The position numbers and the translations under genes are program-made. Below, piece by piece: positions 9,200 to 19,184 of a stretch of 33,603 bases of DNA. Position 1 is the stretch's first letter; every line of letters starts with the position of its first letter. The notes beneath the pieces are model-generated. The model worked only from the letters and a program-made list of their open reading frames with translations. It was not told where the DNA came from and ran no database searches. Source of the DNA: Bacillota bacterium (GTDB lineage Bacteria > Bacillota > Dethiobacteria > SKNC01); contig SKLX01000036.1 in the NCBI GenBank assembly GCA_007121375.1, positions 1-33,603 of the forward strand, written 5' to 3'.

Positions 9200-9612
9200 T
9201 GGAGGCCCTTTATGCTACCGGGGCTAGGGCCAGCGAATTAATAAGCATTCGTCGGGAGGATGTCAACTGGGAAGACCGCTTTATCCGCATTAGAAAGGGT
9301 AAAGGAAAAAGGGAAAGACTGGTTTTCTTTTCCTCTGAATGTGGAGAAAGGCTGAAAGCATACCTGGCTACAAGAGAGGATGAAAAATCAAGTTTGTTTT
9401 TATACTCTAATGGGAGGCCCCTTAGATACCACAATATAAAGATATATTTTCGAAAGTGTCAGGACTCACTTGGTTTTATGGTTACGGCCCACAGGATCAG
9501 GCACACCCTGGCGGTAGAACTGGCAAGTAAAGGAATGGACATAAACGAGATCAGGGCTCTTTTGGGCCATGAGAATTTGAAGTATGCCAAAACTTATGCC
9601 CAGGCTCACTAA
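9181..9612 (+). pseudogene. Tyrosine recombinase fragment C, catalytic domain without core-binding domain
   Basis: 143 aa: YATGARASELISIRREDV (box I Arg), RKGKGKRERLV (Lys), HRIRHTLAVEL (HxxR), LGHENLKYAKTY (His, Tyr). Confidence 0.75.
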
Positions 9613-9623
9613 TAGGGTCTTAA
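9612..9623 (+). repeat. Left arm of a 12-bp inverted repeat bracketing the toxin-antitoxin cassette
   Basis: ATAGGGTCTTAA, exact reverse complement of 10748-10759. Confidence 0.5.
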
Positions 9624-10047
9624 AAAATGAATATGATAAGTATTACTTGTAAAAGATGTCTGTTTTATAAAGACTGATTTAATTACTAATAGGTAGAGTT
9701 TTTATTTTTTTATAGGCTCCATCTAAGCTCGTTGTTGATATTTAGATAATAATCGAAGCTTTTTCTTAAGGAGTATAAATAAAAGTACACTTATAAATTC
9801 TTCCAATAACCGTAAATAAGCACGAAAAACGATAGTGACACTAACGGGCATTACCGTAATAAAATAGGCTTTATCCCGAGGTGTTTTACAAAAATATTTG
9901 TACTTTAACTTGAGAGTAGATTCTACTTCTATTTTTATCATAATAGGAATAGGAGATCTCTTTCAGTATATTACCAAAAAAAATTCCAACCCTATACGAT
10001 TTTATAATGTGCTATTGTTTGATGTAAAAATTTATGAGTAGCATTTT

Positions 10048-10076
10048 TTGATTTAAACCATTAAATCTGATAAAAT
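10048..10076 (+). promoter_or_regulatory. Putative promoter of the toxin-antitoxin operon
   Basis: TTGATT (10048-10053), 17-nt spacer, TAAAAT (10071-10076), upstream of 10109. Confidence 0.5.
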
Positions 10077-10108
10077 ATTTTTAAGCTATTAAGTGGGGGA
10101 GTGGTTAC

Positions 10109-10300
10109 TTGAATAATGAGTTTCTTTTCAAGGAGATTGAAAACTTACCAGAGCATTTAAAGGAAGAGTTGCTCAACTATATTCAATTCCTGAAAAGCAA
10201 GGCAGAAAAGGAAAGGTATGATCTGGCTTTAGCAAGCGAATCTTCGCTAAAAAAGGACTGGCTGAGGCCTGAGGAGGATGAAGCTTGGAGCGACTTGTAA
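10109..10300 (+). CDS. Putative antitoxin (DUF2281/VapB-like)
   Basis: 63 aa, TTG start; LPEHLKEELLNYIQFLKSKA; 3' end overlaps the toxin start by 16 nt. Confidence 0.65.
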   Translation: MNNEFLFKEIENLPEHLKEELLNYIQFLKSKAEKERYDLALASESSLKKDWLRPEEDEAWSDL

Positions 10301-10614
10301 GAGGCGATGTTGTAGTTATACCTTTTCCTTTTTCTGATTTAACCCGGGCCAAGCGCCGCCCTGCACTTGTTTTAAGTGCACTGCCCGGGAATGATTTGAT
10401 TTTATGCCAGATTACCAGCCGAGAAGTCCGGGACATTTATGCTGTTGTCCTTCAAAATGAAAATTTTGAAAGTGGAAACCTCAACCGAACCAGCAATATT
10501 AGGCCCAATAGATTATTTACTGCTGATGCAAATATAGTGTTATACAAAGCTGGTCACCTTAAGACTAAAAAAATGCATGAAGTTTTAGAAGTAGTAATAA
10601 ATTTGTTTCGCTGA
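10285..10614 (+). CDS. Type II toxin, PemK/MazF family
   Basis: 109 aa; RGDVVVIPFPFSDLTRAKRRPALVLS, LILCQITS, SNIRPNRLFTAD typical of PemK/MazF-like toxins. Confidence 0.85.
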   Translation: MERLVRGDVVVIPFPFSDLTRAKRRPALVLSALPGNDLILCQITSREVRDIYAVVLQNENFESGNLNRTSNIRPNRLFTADANIVLYKAGHLKTKKMHEVLEVVINLFR

Positions 10615-10747
10615 TTTTTTGGCCCGATATATTTATTAATTTTTACACACAGATTAAAAGTTTGTTAAAGCTTTGGTTTCTCTATACAAACTTACAGCCA
10701 ACTTCTGCAATATTATTCTGGGTGTGACCTCCTCTAAAATTACTTGG

Positions 10748-10759
10748 TTAAGACCCTAT
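10748..10759 (-). repeat. Right arm of the 12-bp inverted repeat
   Basis: TTAAGACCCTAT, exact reverse complement of 9612-9623. Confidence 0.5.
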
Positions 10760-10948
10760 AGCATGATATGTCATCATTTTTTGAATTATATCAGGGCTAT
10801 ACTGTGATTATTGAATTATCTTTCAAAAAATGCTATCATTAACTCGAGTTGCTTTATAGTTTTAAAAGTTAGGATTAAATTCAAGCTTATATTGGATAAA
10901 TAAAGTAAAAAAATCCTCATTTCTGAATTAAAAGGGATGTTTCTGTAG

Positions 10949-11130
10949 CCTATCTAGAAGGAAAACCTCTGGTTGAAGGCAGAAAATGGAGAGAGCTGGC
11001 AGTTTTTACCTTCCTCATGGCCCTGGGAATATACCTGAGCATTGGCCAGACAGTTGGTTTTACAATTGCCAACCCTACTCCCCTTCTGGAAAGGATATTC
11101 CGGGTGGAATTTTAAAAGACAATCATGTCC
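10949..11130 (+). repeat. Right copy of the 182-bp direct repeat (displaced 3' end of the small germination gene plus comEA terminal codons)
   Basis: Frame-preserved but start-less: AYLEGKPLVEGRKWRELAVFTFLMALGIYLSIGQTVGFTIANPTPLLERIFRVEF*, stop at 11113-11115. Confidence 0.95.
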
Positions 11131-11717
11131 TTTATGTTTTCCAAAGTCTTTTCTCCAATTCCCGAAACCCGGGTTATTTCTTCAGGGGAACGGTAGGGGC
11201 CATTTTCTTCCCTATCCCTGAGAATGGCCCCGGCCCTGGCCGGCCCTATGCCTGGAAGTTTTTCCAGTTCCTCCTGGGAAGCAGTGTTTATATTAATTTT
11301 CCCATTAGAACTTCCGGAAGTTTCTACGGGGGGTATATAGTCTTCCCCCTCCAGGGGAATATAAACCTGGCTCCCGTCATAGAGGAGGGCTGCCAGGTTT
11401 ACCCCCTCCTGAAGGGCCTCATCATTAAACCCTCCTGCTTTCTCTACGGCATCCACCACCCTGGCCCCTTCTCTGAAACTATAAACCCCGGGATAATTCA
11501 CCCCTCCCGCTACATGAATAACAATTTCGCCGGGCTCATCAATTATTTCCTCTGCCTCCTGGAGAGGTTCATCAAAACCCTCCCCTGCCTTGATTATTTC
11601 CACTCCCCCCGTCTGAGAAGCAGCCCAGGACTGATAACCCCGGTACCCTATACCTGCTATGATTAACAAACCTAACACCATATAAAAACCATAATCCCGG
11701 AAGCTAAAAATCCTCAT
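11112..11717 (-). CDS. comEA: ComEA competence protein (SLBB + helix-hairpin-helix DNA binding)
   Basis: 201 aa; N-terminal TM, IVIHVAGGVNYPGVYSFREGARVVDAV, NINTASQEELEKLPGIGPARAGAIL. Confidence 0.92.
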   Translation of the reverse strand: MRIFSFRDYGFYMVLGLLIIAGIGYRGYQSWAASQTGGVEIIKAGEGFDEPLQEAEEIIDEPGEIVIHVAGGVNYPGVYSFREGARVVDAVEKAGGFNDEALQEGVNLAALLYDGSQVYIPLEGEDYIPPVETSGSSNGKININTASQEELEKLPGIGPARAGAILRDREENGPYRSPEEITRVSGIGEKTLENIKDMIVF

Positions 11718-11811
11718 TCCCTTTCACCTCATCCTGTATTTTTTTATAATATATTCCCCTTATACCTTAATTTTCCTCTTTCCTGAACAAAGACCTTAAA
11801 TTTTTTTTCAA

Positions 11812-11852
11812 AAAAAAGGACACCCGGGAAATGCTCCCCATGTCCTTTTTTA
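11812..11852 (-). terminator. Terminator downstream of leuS
   Basis: AAAAAGGACA ... TGTCCTTTTT stem with T-runs on both strands. Confidence 0.75.
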
Positions 11853-11878
11853 TATATTACAGTTCTATTTATTTCTTT

Positions 11879-14365
11879 CTATTTAACTACCAGGTTAACC
11901 AGCTTGTTGGGAACGATGATTTCTTTAACAATCTCTTTTCCCTCCAGCTGAGATTGAATTTTAGGTAAAGATTTAGCAGTTTTTAAAAGCTCCTCCTTGC
12001 TGGAATCTGCGGAGACCACTACTTTATCCCTTACTTTTCCATTAATCTGGACCACTACCTCCACATCCGCAGCCTTCAATGCTTCCTGGTCATATCCCGG
12101 CCAGCTTTGCAGATGGACACTTTCCTCATGACCCAGGATACTCCACAGTTCCTCCGTAATATGAGGGGAAAAGGGGGCCAGGAGAAGGATTAAGTTGTTG
12201 GCTCCTTTTAAGAAAAGATTTTCTTTTATCTCCCCTGCTTCCACCTTATCCAGGTAGTGGTAAAGGGAATTTACCAGTTCCATAATGGCGCTGATGGCTG
12301 TGTTAAAATTAAATCTTTCCTGGACATCCTCGCTGACCCTTTTAACGGCAGAATTAATCATCTGGTAGACTTCCCTTTCCAGGGAGTTAAGCTCATTTAC
12401 CTTGATCGATTCCTGGTGGGATTTCCTTAAAAGGTCCCTATTATCGTTAACCAGTCTCCAGACCCGGCGCAGGAAGCGGTAGCAGCCCTCTACCCCCTTG
12501 TCGCTCCAATCCAGGTCCTTCTCAGGAGGAGCGGCAAAAAGAATAAAAAGCCTTCCCGTATCAGCCCCATACTTCTCCACTATTTCATCGGGAGTAACCA
12601 CGTTTCCCTTGGATTTAGCCATTTTAGCTCCATCCTTATAAACCATTCCCTGGGCCAGGAGTCGGGAAAAAGGCTCTGTTATTCCGGTAAGACCCGCGTC
12701 ATAAAGGACCTTGGTAAAAAATCGGGAATACATAAGGTGAAGGATAGCATGTTCAATACCACCTATATACTGGTCCACGGGAAGCCAGTAATCTACCTCT
12801 TCCCTTTCAAAGGGTAAATCCTCTGAAAAAGGACTGGCATATCTCAAGAAATACCAGGAGGAACAAACAAAGGTATCCATAGTATCTGTTTCCCTCTGGC
12901 CTTCTCCACCGCACTGGGGGCAGGAAACCCTTTTAAACTCCTCCAGGGTTTTAAGGGAAGACTGGCGGGAGCTTTCAAACTCCACCTCCAGGGGAAGGTG
13001 CACTGGCAGGTCTTCATAAGGCACAGGGACTGTGCCGCAGCTGTCACAGTAAATGACAGGGATGGGAGCCCCCCAGTAACGCTGCCTGGAAACCAGCCAG
13101 TCCCGGAGGCGGTAACTTACATCTTGCCTCCCCCAGCTGTTTTCTTCCAGGTAAGCAGTTATTTTACCAATACATTCCCGGGAATCCATACCGTCGAAGG
13201 GCCCCGAATTAACCATAATTCCAGGCTCCTCATAGGCCTCTATCATTTCCTCGGAGATTAGATCTTGATCTGGCGGCTTTATTACCAGTTTTACAGGCAG
13301 GTTGTATTTTTTAGCAAAGATAAAGTCCCTTTGATCATGGGCCGGGACAGCCATTATGGCACCGGTACCGTAGCTCATAAGAACATAGTTTCCAACCATA
13401 ATGGGTATTTCCTCCCCGTTAAGGGGATTTATACAGTATGCACCGGTAAAAATCCCCAGCTTCTCTGTTTCAGCCGAGGCCCTGTCAATTTCACTAACCC
13501 TTCTCATCTCCTCCACAAAGCTTAAAACTTCCTTTTCCCGGGAAGTGCCTTCTACCATCTCTTTTACATAAGGGTGCTCGGGAGCTAATACCATGTAGGT
13601 GACCCCATAAAGGGTATCGGGCCTGGTGGTGAAAACATTGATTACCTTTGAGGAATCTTTTACGGGAAAATTAACTTGTGCACCCTCACTGCGGCCTATC
13701 CAGTTTCTTTGCATAATTTTAACCCGTTCCGGCCACCCCTCCAGGATATCCAGATCCCCCAAAAGGCGGTCAGCATAACGGGTTATGGCAAAAAACCACT
13801 GCTCCAGGTCCTGGGGGGACACCCGGGTACCACACCTCCAGCAGACATTATCTATAACCTGTTCGTTGGCCAAAACAGTTTCACACTGGGAGCACCAGTT
13901 TACTGCTGCCTTTTCTTTATAGGCCAGGCCCATTTCATACAGCTTTAGAAAAAGCCATTGGGTCCATTTGTAGTAATCGGGGTAGCAGGTAGTAACTTCC
14001 CGTTCCCAGTCATAGCTAAGGCCCAGGGAGTCTTGCTGCTTCTTCATAAAAGCGATATTTTCATCCGTCCAGCGGGCAGGATGGACCTTATGCTGAATGG
14101 CAGCATTTTCTGCGGGAAGTCCAAAGGCGTCCCATCCCATGGGATGAAGAACATTAAACCCTTTCATCCTGAAAAAGCGGGCTAAAACATCCCCGATGGA
14201 ATAAACCCTCATATGACCCATATGGAGTTTCCCTGAGGGGTAGGGAAACATCTCCAGGACATAATACTTTTTCCTTCCCGGGTCAATCCTGGTTTGATAA
14301 AAATTATTATCTTCCCAAATCCTTTGCCACTTGGGTTCAATTTCTTTTGGATTGTAATCTGACAC
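11879..14365 (-). CDS. leuS: Leucyl-tRNA synthetase
   Basis: 828 aa; [46 protein letters not shown]. Confidence 0.98.
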   Translation of the reverse strand: MSDYNPKEIEPKWQRIWEDNNFYQTRIDPGRKKYYVLEMFPYPSGKLHMGHMRVYSIGDVLARFFRMKGFNVLHPMGWDAFGLPAENAAIQHKVHPARWTDENIAFMKKQQDSLGLSYDWEREVTTCYPDYYKWTQWLFLKLYEMGLAYKEKAAVNWCSQCETVLANEQVIDNVCWRCGTRVSPQDLEQWFFAITRYADRLLGDLDILEGWPERVKIMQRNWIGRSEGAQVNFPVKDSSKVINVFTTRPDTLYGVTYMVLAPEHPYVKEMVEGTSREKEVLSFVEEMRRVSEIDRASAETEKLGIFTGAYCINPLNGEEIPIMVGNYVLMSYGTGAIMAVPAHDQRDFIFAKKYNLPVKLVIKPPDQDLISEEMIEAYEEPGIMVNSGPFDGMDSRECIGKITAYLEENSWGRQDVSYRLRDWLVSRQRYWGAPIPVIYCDSCGTVPVPYEDLPVHLPLEVEFESSRQSSLKTLEEFKRVSCPQCGGEGQRETDTMDTFVCSSWYFLRYASPFSEDLPFEREEVDYWLPVDQYIGGIEHAILHLMYSRFFTKVLYDAGLTGITEPFSRLLAQGMVYKDGAKMAKSKGNVVTPDEIVEKYGADTGRLFILFAAPPEKDLDWSDKGVEGCYRFLRRVWRLVNDNRDLLRKSHQESIKVNELNSLEREVYQMINSAVKRVSEDVQERFNFNTAISAIMELVNSLYHYLDKVEAGEIKENLFLKGANNLILLLAPFSPHITEELWSILGHEESVHLQSWPGYDQEALKAADVEVVVQINGKVRDKVVVSADSSKEELLKTAKSLPKIQSQLEGKEIVKEIIVPNKLVNLVVK

Positions 14366-14408
14366 CCTTCTCGCCTCCTGTAGCTTAAATATTAGATATA
14401 TGTAAAAA

Positions 14409-14435
14409 ACTCCCGCCTATCAGGGCGAGAGCATT
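14409..14435 (-). terminator. Terminator between rsfS and leuS
   Basis: Minus strand CTCTCGCC-ctgata-GGCGGGAG followed by TTTTTT. Confidence 0.6.
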
Positions 14436-14503
14436 TATCTCGCTATATGACTCAAGTTTTTAATGGTTAATTAATGCTGAACATCCTCCTGAAGTATCTA
14501 TTG

Positions 14504-14893
14504 TTATTCGGCTGTATCTGCAAAACTAATGGAATTAAGGGAATTATCTTCAGGATAAATCTGGGAGGAATTCTTCCACAAACGCTCCAGGTTATAAAAA
14601 CTTCGAACATCTGGCTGGAATATGTGTATTACTACTTCTCCAAAGTCCAGGAGAACCCACATCCCATCCCGGTATCCCTCCTGCCTTAAGAGGACATATT
14701 TATGCTCGTCCAGCTTTTCCACTAAATGGTCGGCAATGGCTTTAACCTGTAAGGCTGTATTTCCCGAACAAATAATAAAGTAATCGGCAACTAATGAGAT
14801 TTTTCTTATGTCACAAACCACCACATCTATTGCCTTTTTTTCTTCAGCCAGGTTAACGGCTTTTGAAGCTAAATTCTTAGCCGTTTGGTTCAC
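14504..14893 (-). CDS. rsfS: Ribosome silencing factor RsfS
   Basis: 129 aa; VVCDIRKISLVADYFIICSGNTALQVKAIAD, GMWVLLDFGEVVIHIF. Confidence 0.95.
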   Translation of the reverse strand: MNQTAKNLASKAVNLAEEKKAIDVVVCDIRKISLVADYFIICSGNTALQVKAIADHLVEKLDEHKYVLLRQEGYRDGMWVLLDFGEVVIHIFQPDVRSFYNLERLWKNSSQIYPEDNSLNSISFADTAE

Positions 14894-14963
14894 AAAACCC
14901 CTCCTTAATAATTATTGTTTTAAGCCCTTATATTATGTATTATACAATATTCCGCCAGTTCTG

Positions 14964-15551
14964 TTAACTACCTTTCTTGAATATCTTGTCCCTACCTGAG
15001 AGAATGTAATTTCTAAAATCCACCGAATCGGAGTGCAGAAGCAGGCCCCTGTCCAGGACATACCTGATGGTTTGATCCAGGGCCAGGAGAAGGGCCTCTT
15101 CCAGGTCTTGAAAGGCCGCTTCCCTTATTTCTTCTACTCCAGGATAGGAGCGGTTTTCTTCTATATAATCAGCCAAAAACACCAGGCAGGCAAGCTTTCC
15201 CATGGAAGCTTTTCCCGTGGTGTGGAACCTGATGGCTTCTATTATATCTTTATCTTCTATCCCCAAGTCTTTTTTTACCAGCAAGGCTCCCAGGGGGCCA
15301 TGAAGCAGGTCAGGGTTTTCTTTTTCTATCGGGGATATTTCTATTTTCATATCAAGGGCTATTTCCAGGAGTTCTTCCGGGGAATGTTTTTTACCGTAAT
15401 CATGGAGAAGGCCTGCCACCTCCGCCTTCTTTTCATCTTCACCATAATGGGATGCCAATTTCTGGGAGACTTTTTTTACTCCCAGGGAATGACAATATCT
15501 TTCCCTGGATAAAGCTTTCTCTATAATTTTTTCTAAATCTCTTGGCTCCAT
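14964..15551 (-). CDS. yqeK: YqeK-family HD domain hydrolase
   Basis: 195 aa; RYCHSLGVKKVSQKLA, EVAGLLHDYGKKHSPEELL, LHGPLGALLVKKDLGIEDKDIIEAIRFHTTG; sits in the nadD-yqeK-rsfS region. Confidence 0.93.
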   Translation of the reverse strand: MEPRDLEKIIEKALSRERYCHSLGVKKVSQKLASHYGEDEKKAEVAGLLHDYGKKHSPEELLEIALDMKIEISPIEKENPDLLHGPLGALLVKKDLGIEDKDIIEAIRFHTTGKASMGKLACLVFLADYIEENRSYPGVEEIREAAFQDLEEALLLALDQTIRYVLDRGLLLHSDSVDFRNYILSGRDKIFKKGS

Positions 15552-15611
15552 GTTATCACCTGCCGGTATTACATTTCGACAACTCCGAGTATTCTACCTG
15601 CAGGCCACAAT

Positions 15612-15638
15612 AAAAAAGGCAACTTTACGCTGCCTTTA
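15612..15638 (-). terminator. Terminator after the RRM gene
   Basis: Minus strand AAAGGCA-gcgtaaagt-TGCCTTTTTTATT. Confidence 0.7.
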
Positions 15639-15890
15639 GTGTTCTTCCCTTGGTTTAGCTTCATTAACCACTATTTCTCGACCTTCCAGGCCTATGCCGT
15701 TCATAGCCTGAATCATCTTTTCAGCTTCATCCTGGGGAACCTCTACAAATCCATATCCCTTAGACCTTCCTGTTCGATTGTCCGTTATAATTCTGCAACT
15801 TAATACTTCTCCATGTTCTGAAAAAGCAGACAAGAGATCATCTTCCCTTAAAGCCCAGGGGATATTCCCCACATATAGGGTTTTGTTCAT
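15636..15890 (-). CDS. Single-RRM RNA-binding protein
   Basis: 84 aa; RNP2 LYVGNI and RNP1 KGYGFVEV. Confidence 0.93.
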   Translation of the reverse strand: MNKTLYVGNIPWALREDDLLSAFSEHGEVLSCRIITDNRTGRSKGYGFVEVPQDEAEKMIQAMNGIGLEGREIVVNEAKPREEH

Positions 15891-15944
15891 TACGTCACCT
15901 CTCTTTCCTGAACCTTCCTATATTATTGACTAAAAGGAATTTTT

Positions 15945-16577
15945 TTATACCTGACTGTAGAGCTTATTTTTCAATATATAATGTTCCACCCCGCTGGTGG
16001 TAAGATACTTGATAGTCTTTCCTTTCTTTACCCTTCTCCTGATGCAGGTAGAAGAAATGGCCATGCCTGGAATAGATAATATTAAAATTTTGGAAAAAAG
16101 CCGGTAATCCAGGGACTTCAGTTTTTCTTCCAGGTGATCCAGGGAAAAACCAGGGCGGGTTACAGCAATAAAATGGCACATATCCAGTAACCTATCATAA
16201 CCCTCCCAGGTGGTAATATCCAGTATGGCATCTGCCCCTGTAATAAAATATATTTTTTTATCGGGACCCAGGAGATTTCTAAAGTAGGCCACGGTATCAA
16301 CGGTGTAAGTATAACTTTCTGCCTCCAGTTCTACCCGGGAAACTTTAAAAATGGGGTTATTAATAGTAGCTATAATAGTCATCAGATAGCGATGCTCCTG
16401 GTGACTTAACTCTCCCTTTTCTTTATGGGGCGGGTATCCTGATGGGACAAATATAACCTCCTCCAATCCGTATCTTTCCCTGGCTTCCTCGGCTGCCAAC
16501 AGGTGCCCCAGATGAATAGGGTCAAAGGTTCCCCCCATAATGCCTATACTTTCACCTTCCACTTTCTTTTCCTTCAA
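15945..16577 (-). CDS. nadD: Nicotinate-nucleotide adenylyltransferase
   Basis: 210 aa; GIMGGTFDPIHLGHLLAAEEARE, FVPSGYPPHK, ISSTCIRRRVKKGK. Confidence 0.95.
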   Translation of the reverse strand: MKEKKVEGESIGIMGGTFDPIHLGHLLAAEEARERYGLEEVIFVPSGYPPHKEKGELSHQEHRYLMTIIATINNPIFKVSRVELEAESYTYTVDTVAYFRNLLGPDKKIYFITGADAILDITTWEGYDRLLDMCHFIAVTRPGFSLDHLEEKLKSLDYRLFSKILILSIPGMAISSTCIRRRVKKGKTIKYLTTSGVEHYILKNKLYSQV

Positions 16578-16595
16578 TTAAATTCACCACCCTTA

Positions 16596-17894
<1,299 letters not shown>

Positions 17895-17994
17895 TTACAA
17901 CCACCTGGCCCTTATCATATATTATTACATTCTCTATTTATGCCCGTAATTAGGAATTTCTATAGGATATTTGTTAATTCCTCTTCCAGGTACA

Positions 17995-18026
17995 AAAAAA
18001 ATCCAGCACTCTCAGGTACTGGACCA
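17995..18026 (-). terminator. Terminator downstream of rpmA
   Basis: Minus strand TCCAGTAC-ctgaga-GTGCTGGA followed by TTTTTTTT. Confidence 0.7.
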
Positions 18027-18028
18027 AT

Positions 18029-18322
18029 TTAGCCTACTATGGTAGCTTCTGCAGGCATAACATTAACCGCTTTTTTAGACCTGCCGTTCCTGGTAAAGGT
18101 TACGAAGCCATCAACCTTGGCAAAAAGGGTGTCATCTTTACCCATCCCTACATTTTGTCCCGGATGGAACCTTGTTCCCCTCTGCCGGACGATAATGCTT
18201 CCTGCAGAAACCTTCTGCCCGTCCTGTCTTTTTACACCTAATCTTTTAGCATTACTGTCTCGACCGTTTCGGGAACTACCTACTCCTTTTTTATGAGCAA
18301 AAAGTTGAAGATCAATTCTCAT
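18029..18322 (-). CDS. rpmA: 50S ribosomal protein L27 with cleavable N-terminal extension
   Basis: [31 protein letters not shown]; start chosen at the second Met of the 100 aa ORF (18029-18331). Confidence 0.95.
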   Translation of the reverse strand: MRIDLQLFAHKKGVGSSRNGRDSNAKRLGVKRQDGQKVSAGSIIVRQRGTRFHPGQNVGMGKDDTLFAKVDGFVTFTRNGRSKKAVNVMPAEATIVG

Positions 18323-18662
18323 GGATTTCACCTCCGTTACAGGTTTCTACCTTAATATAATCGGGATATTCCTTTTTAATTTCCTCCAGGCCTGTCACCA
18401 TTACCTCCAGGATCAGGTCTACTTTTTCCTGCACCGGTTCCAGTAAATCTGGAGGAAGGCTGCATTCCAGTAGACCTTCCTTTACATTTAAGACTGGCTT
18501 AACCTGGAGCACCTTTTTCATTCCTATTACAACCGTATGGGTAACAGCAGAAACTGCTGCACAAACTATATCCTGGCCATGGGGAGCAAATCGGGCGTGG
18601 CCCCATACTTTAAAGGAATGCACCCTTCCCCTTTGGTCCCGGTTTATTCTAACCCTCACCAT
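18312..18662 (-). CDS. prp: Ribosomal-processing cysteine protease Prp (YsxB family)
   Basis: 116 aa between rplU and rpm[26 protein letters not shown] with the His and Cys expected for Prp. Confidence 0.9.
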   Translation of the reverse strand: MVRVRINRDQRGRVHSFKVWGHARFAPHGQDIVCAAVSAVTHTVVIGMKKVLQVKPVLNVKEGLLECSLPPDLLEPVQEKVDLILEVMVTGLEEIKKEYPDYIKVETCNGGEIHEN

Positions 18663-18664
18663 GG

Positions 18665-18976
18665 TTAGCTTTCTATACGCTCAATTTTAACTTCTGTAAA
18701 GGGTTGACGGTGTCCTTTTTTTCGGCGGTAGTTCTTTTTGGGCTTGTATTTGTAGACAATTATCTTTTTATCTTTATTCTGTCTTAAAACCCTTCCTACC
18801 GCTTTAGCCCCTTCCACCAGGGGGGTTCCCGCTTTAAAGTCATCATCAGCGCCTACAGCCAGGACCTGGTCAAAGACAACTTCTTCACCAGGTTGTGCCT
18901 CCAGCTTTTCCACCCGGATGTTTTTACCTTCTTCTACCCTGTACTGCTTGCCACCAGTTTTTATTAATGCATACAT
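18665..18976 (-). CDS. rplU: 50S ribosomal protein L21
   Basis: [25 protein letters not shown]; internal ATG chosen, as the ORF track extends to 19039. Confidence 0.95.
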   Translation of the reverse strand: MYALIKTGGKQYRVEEGKNIRVEKLEAQPGEEVVFDQVLAVGADDDFKAGTPLVEGAKAVGRVLRQNKDKKIIVYKYKPKKNYRRKKGHRQPFTEVKIERIES

Positions 18977-19082
18977 TATCTCATCATCCTCCTGTATCTC
19001 GCCAAGAGAGGTACCCTTAATAAGGGTTTTAAACCCCATTTGTGCGGTTTGGTCAGCAATTTATTACTAACCAGGCTAATCA

Positions 19083-19111
19083 ATTTTAGCACAGGCGCCC
19101 GTCCTTGTCAA
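19083..19111 (-). promoter_or_regulatory. Promoter of the rplU operon
   Basis: Minus strand TTGACA (19106-19111), 17-nt spacer, TAAAAT (19083-19088). Confidence 0.75.
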
Positions 19112-19139
19112 GAAGGCTGAAAGCGCCCCTGAAGGCTGA

Positions 19140-19172
19140 AAACGCCTCATTTTAGAGGCGTTTCAGTTCCTT
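19140..19172 (-). terminator. Terminator downstream of rplL
   Basis: Minus strand ACGCCTC-taaaat-GAGGCGTTTT. Confidence 0.65.
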
Positions 19173-19184
19173 TTTATTAAAGCC

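Noticed and set aside
9723-9941. 72-aa minus-strand ORF inside the island (MIKIEVESTLKLKYKYFCKTPRDKAYF...)
   Set aside because: No Shine-Dalgarno upstream of the ATG, AT-rich region, and no recognisable family; could be real, but I cannot support it.
10775-10835. 11-bp inverted repeat CATTTTTTGAA / TTCAAAAAATG as a possible attachment site or terminator
   Set aside because: Low-complexity A/T arms with a ~38-nt gap; expected by chance in this AT-rich stretch.
10986-11666. 226-aa plus-strand ORF over the right repeat and comEA
   Set aside because: Antisense to the well-supported comEA gene; its beginning is an out-of-frame reading of the duplicated segment.
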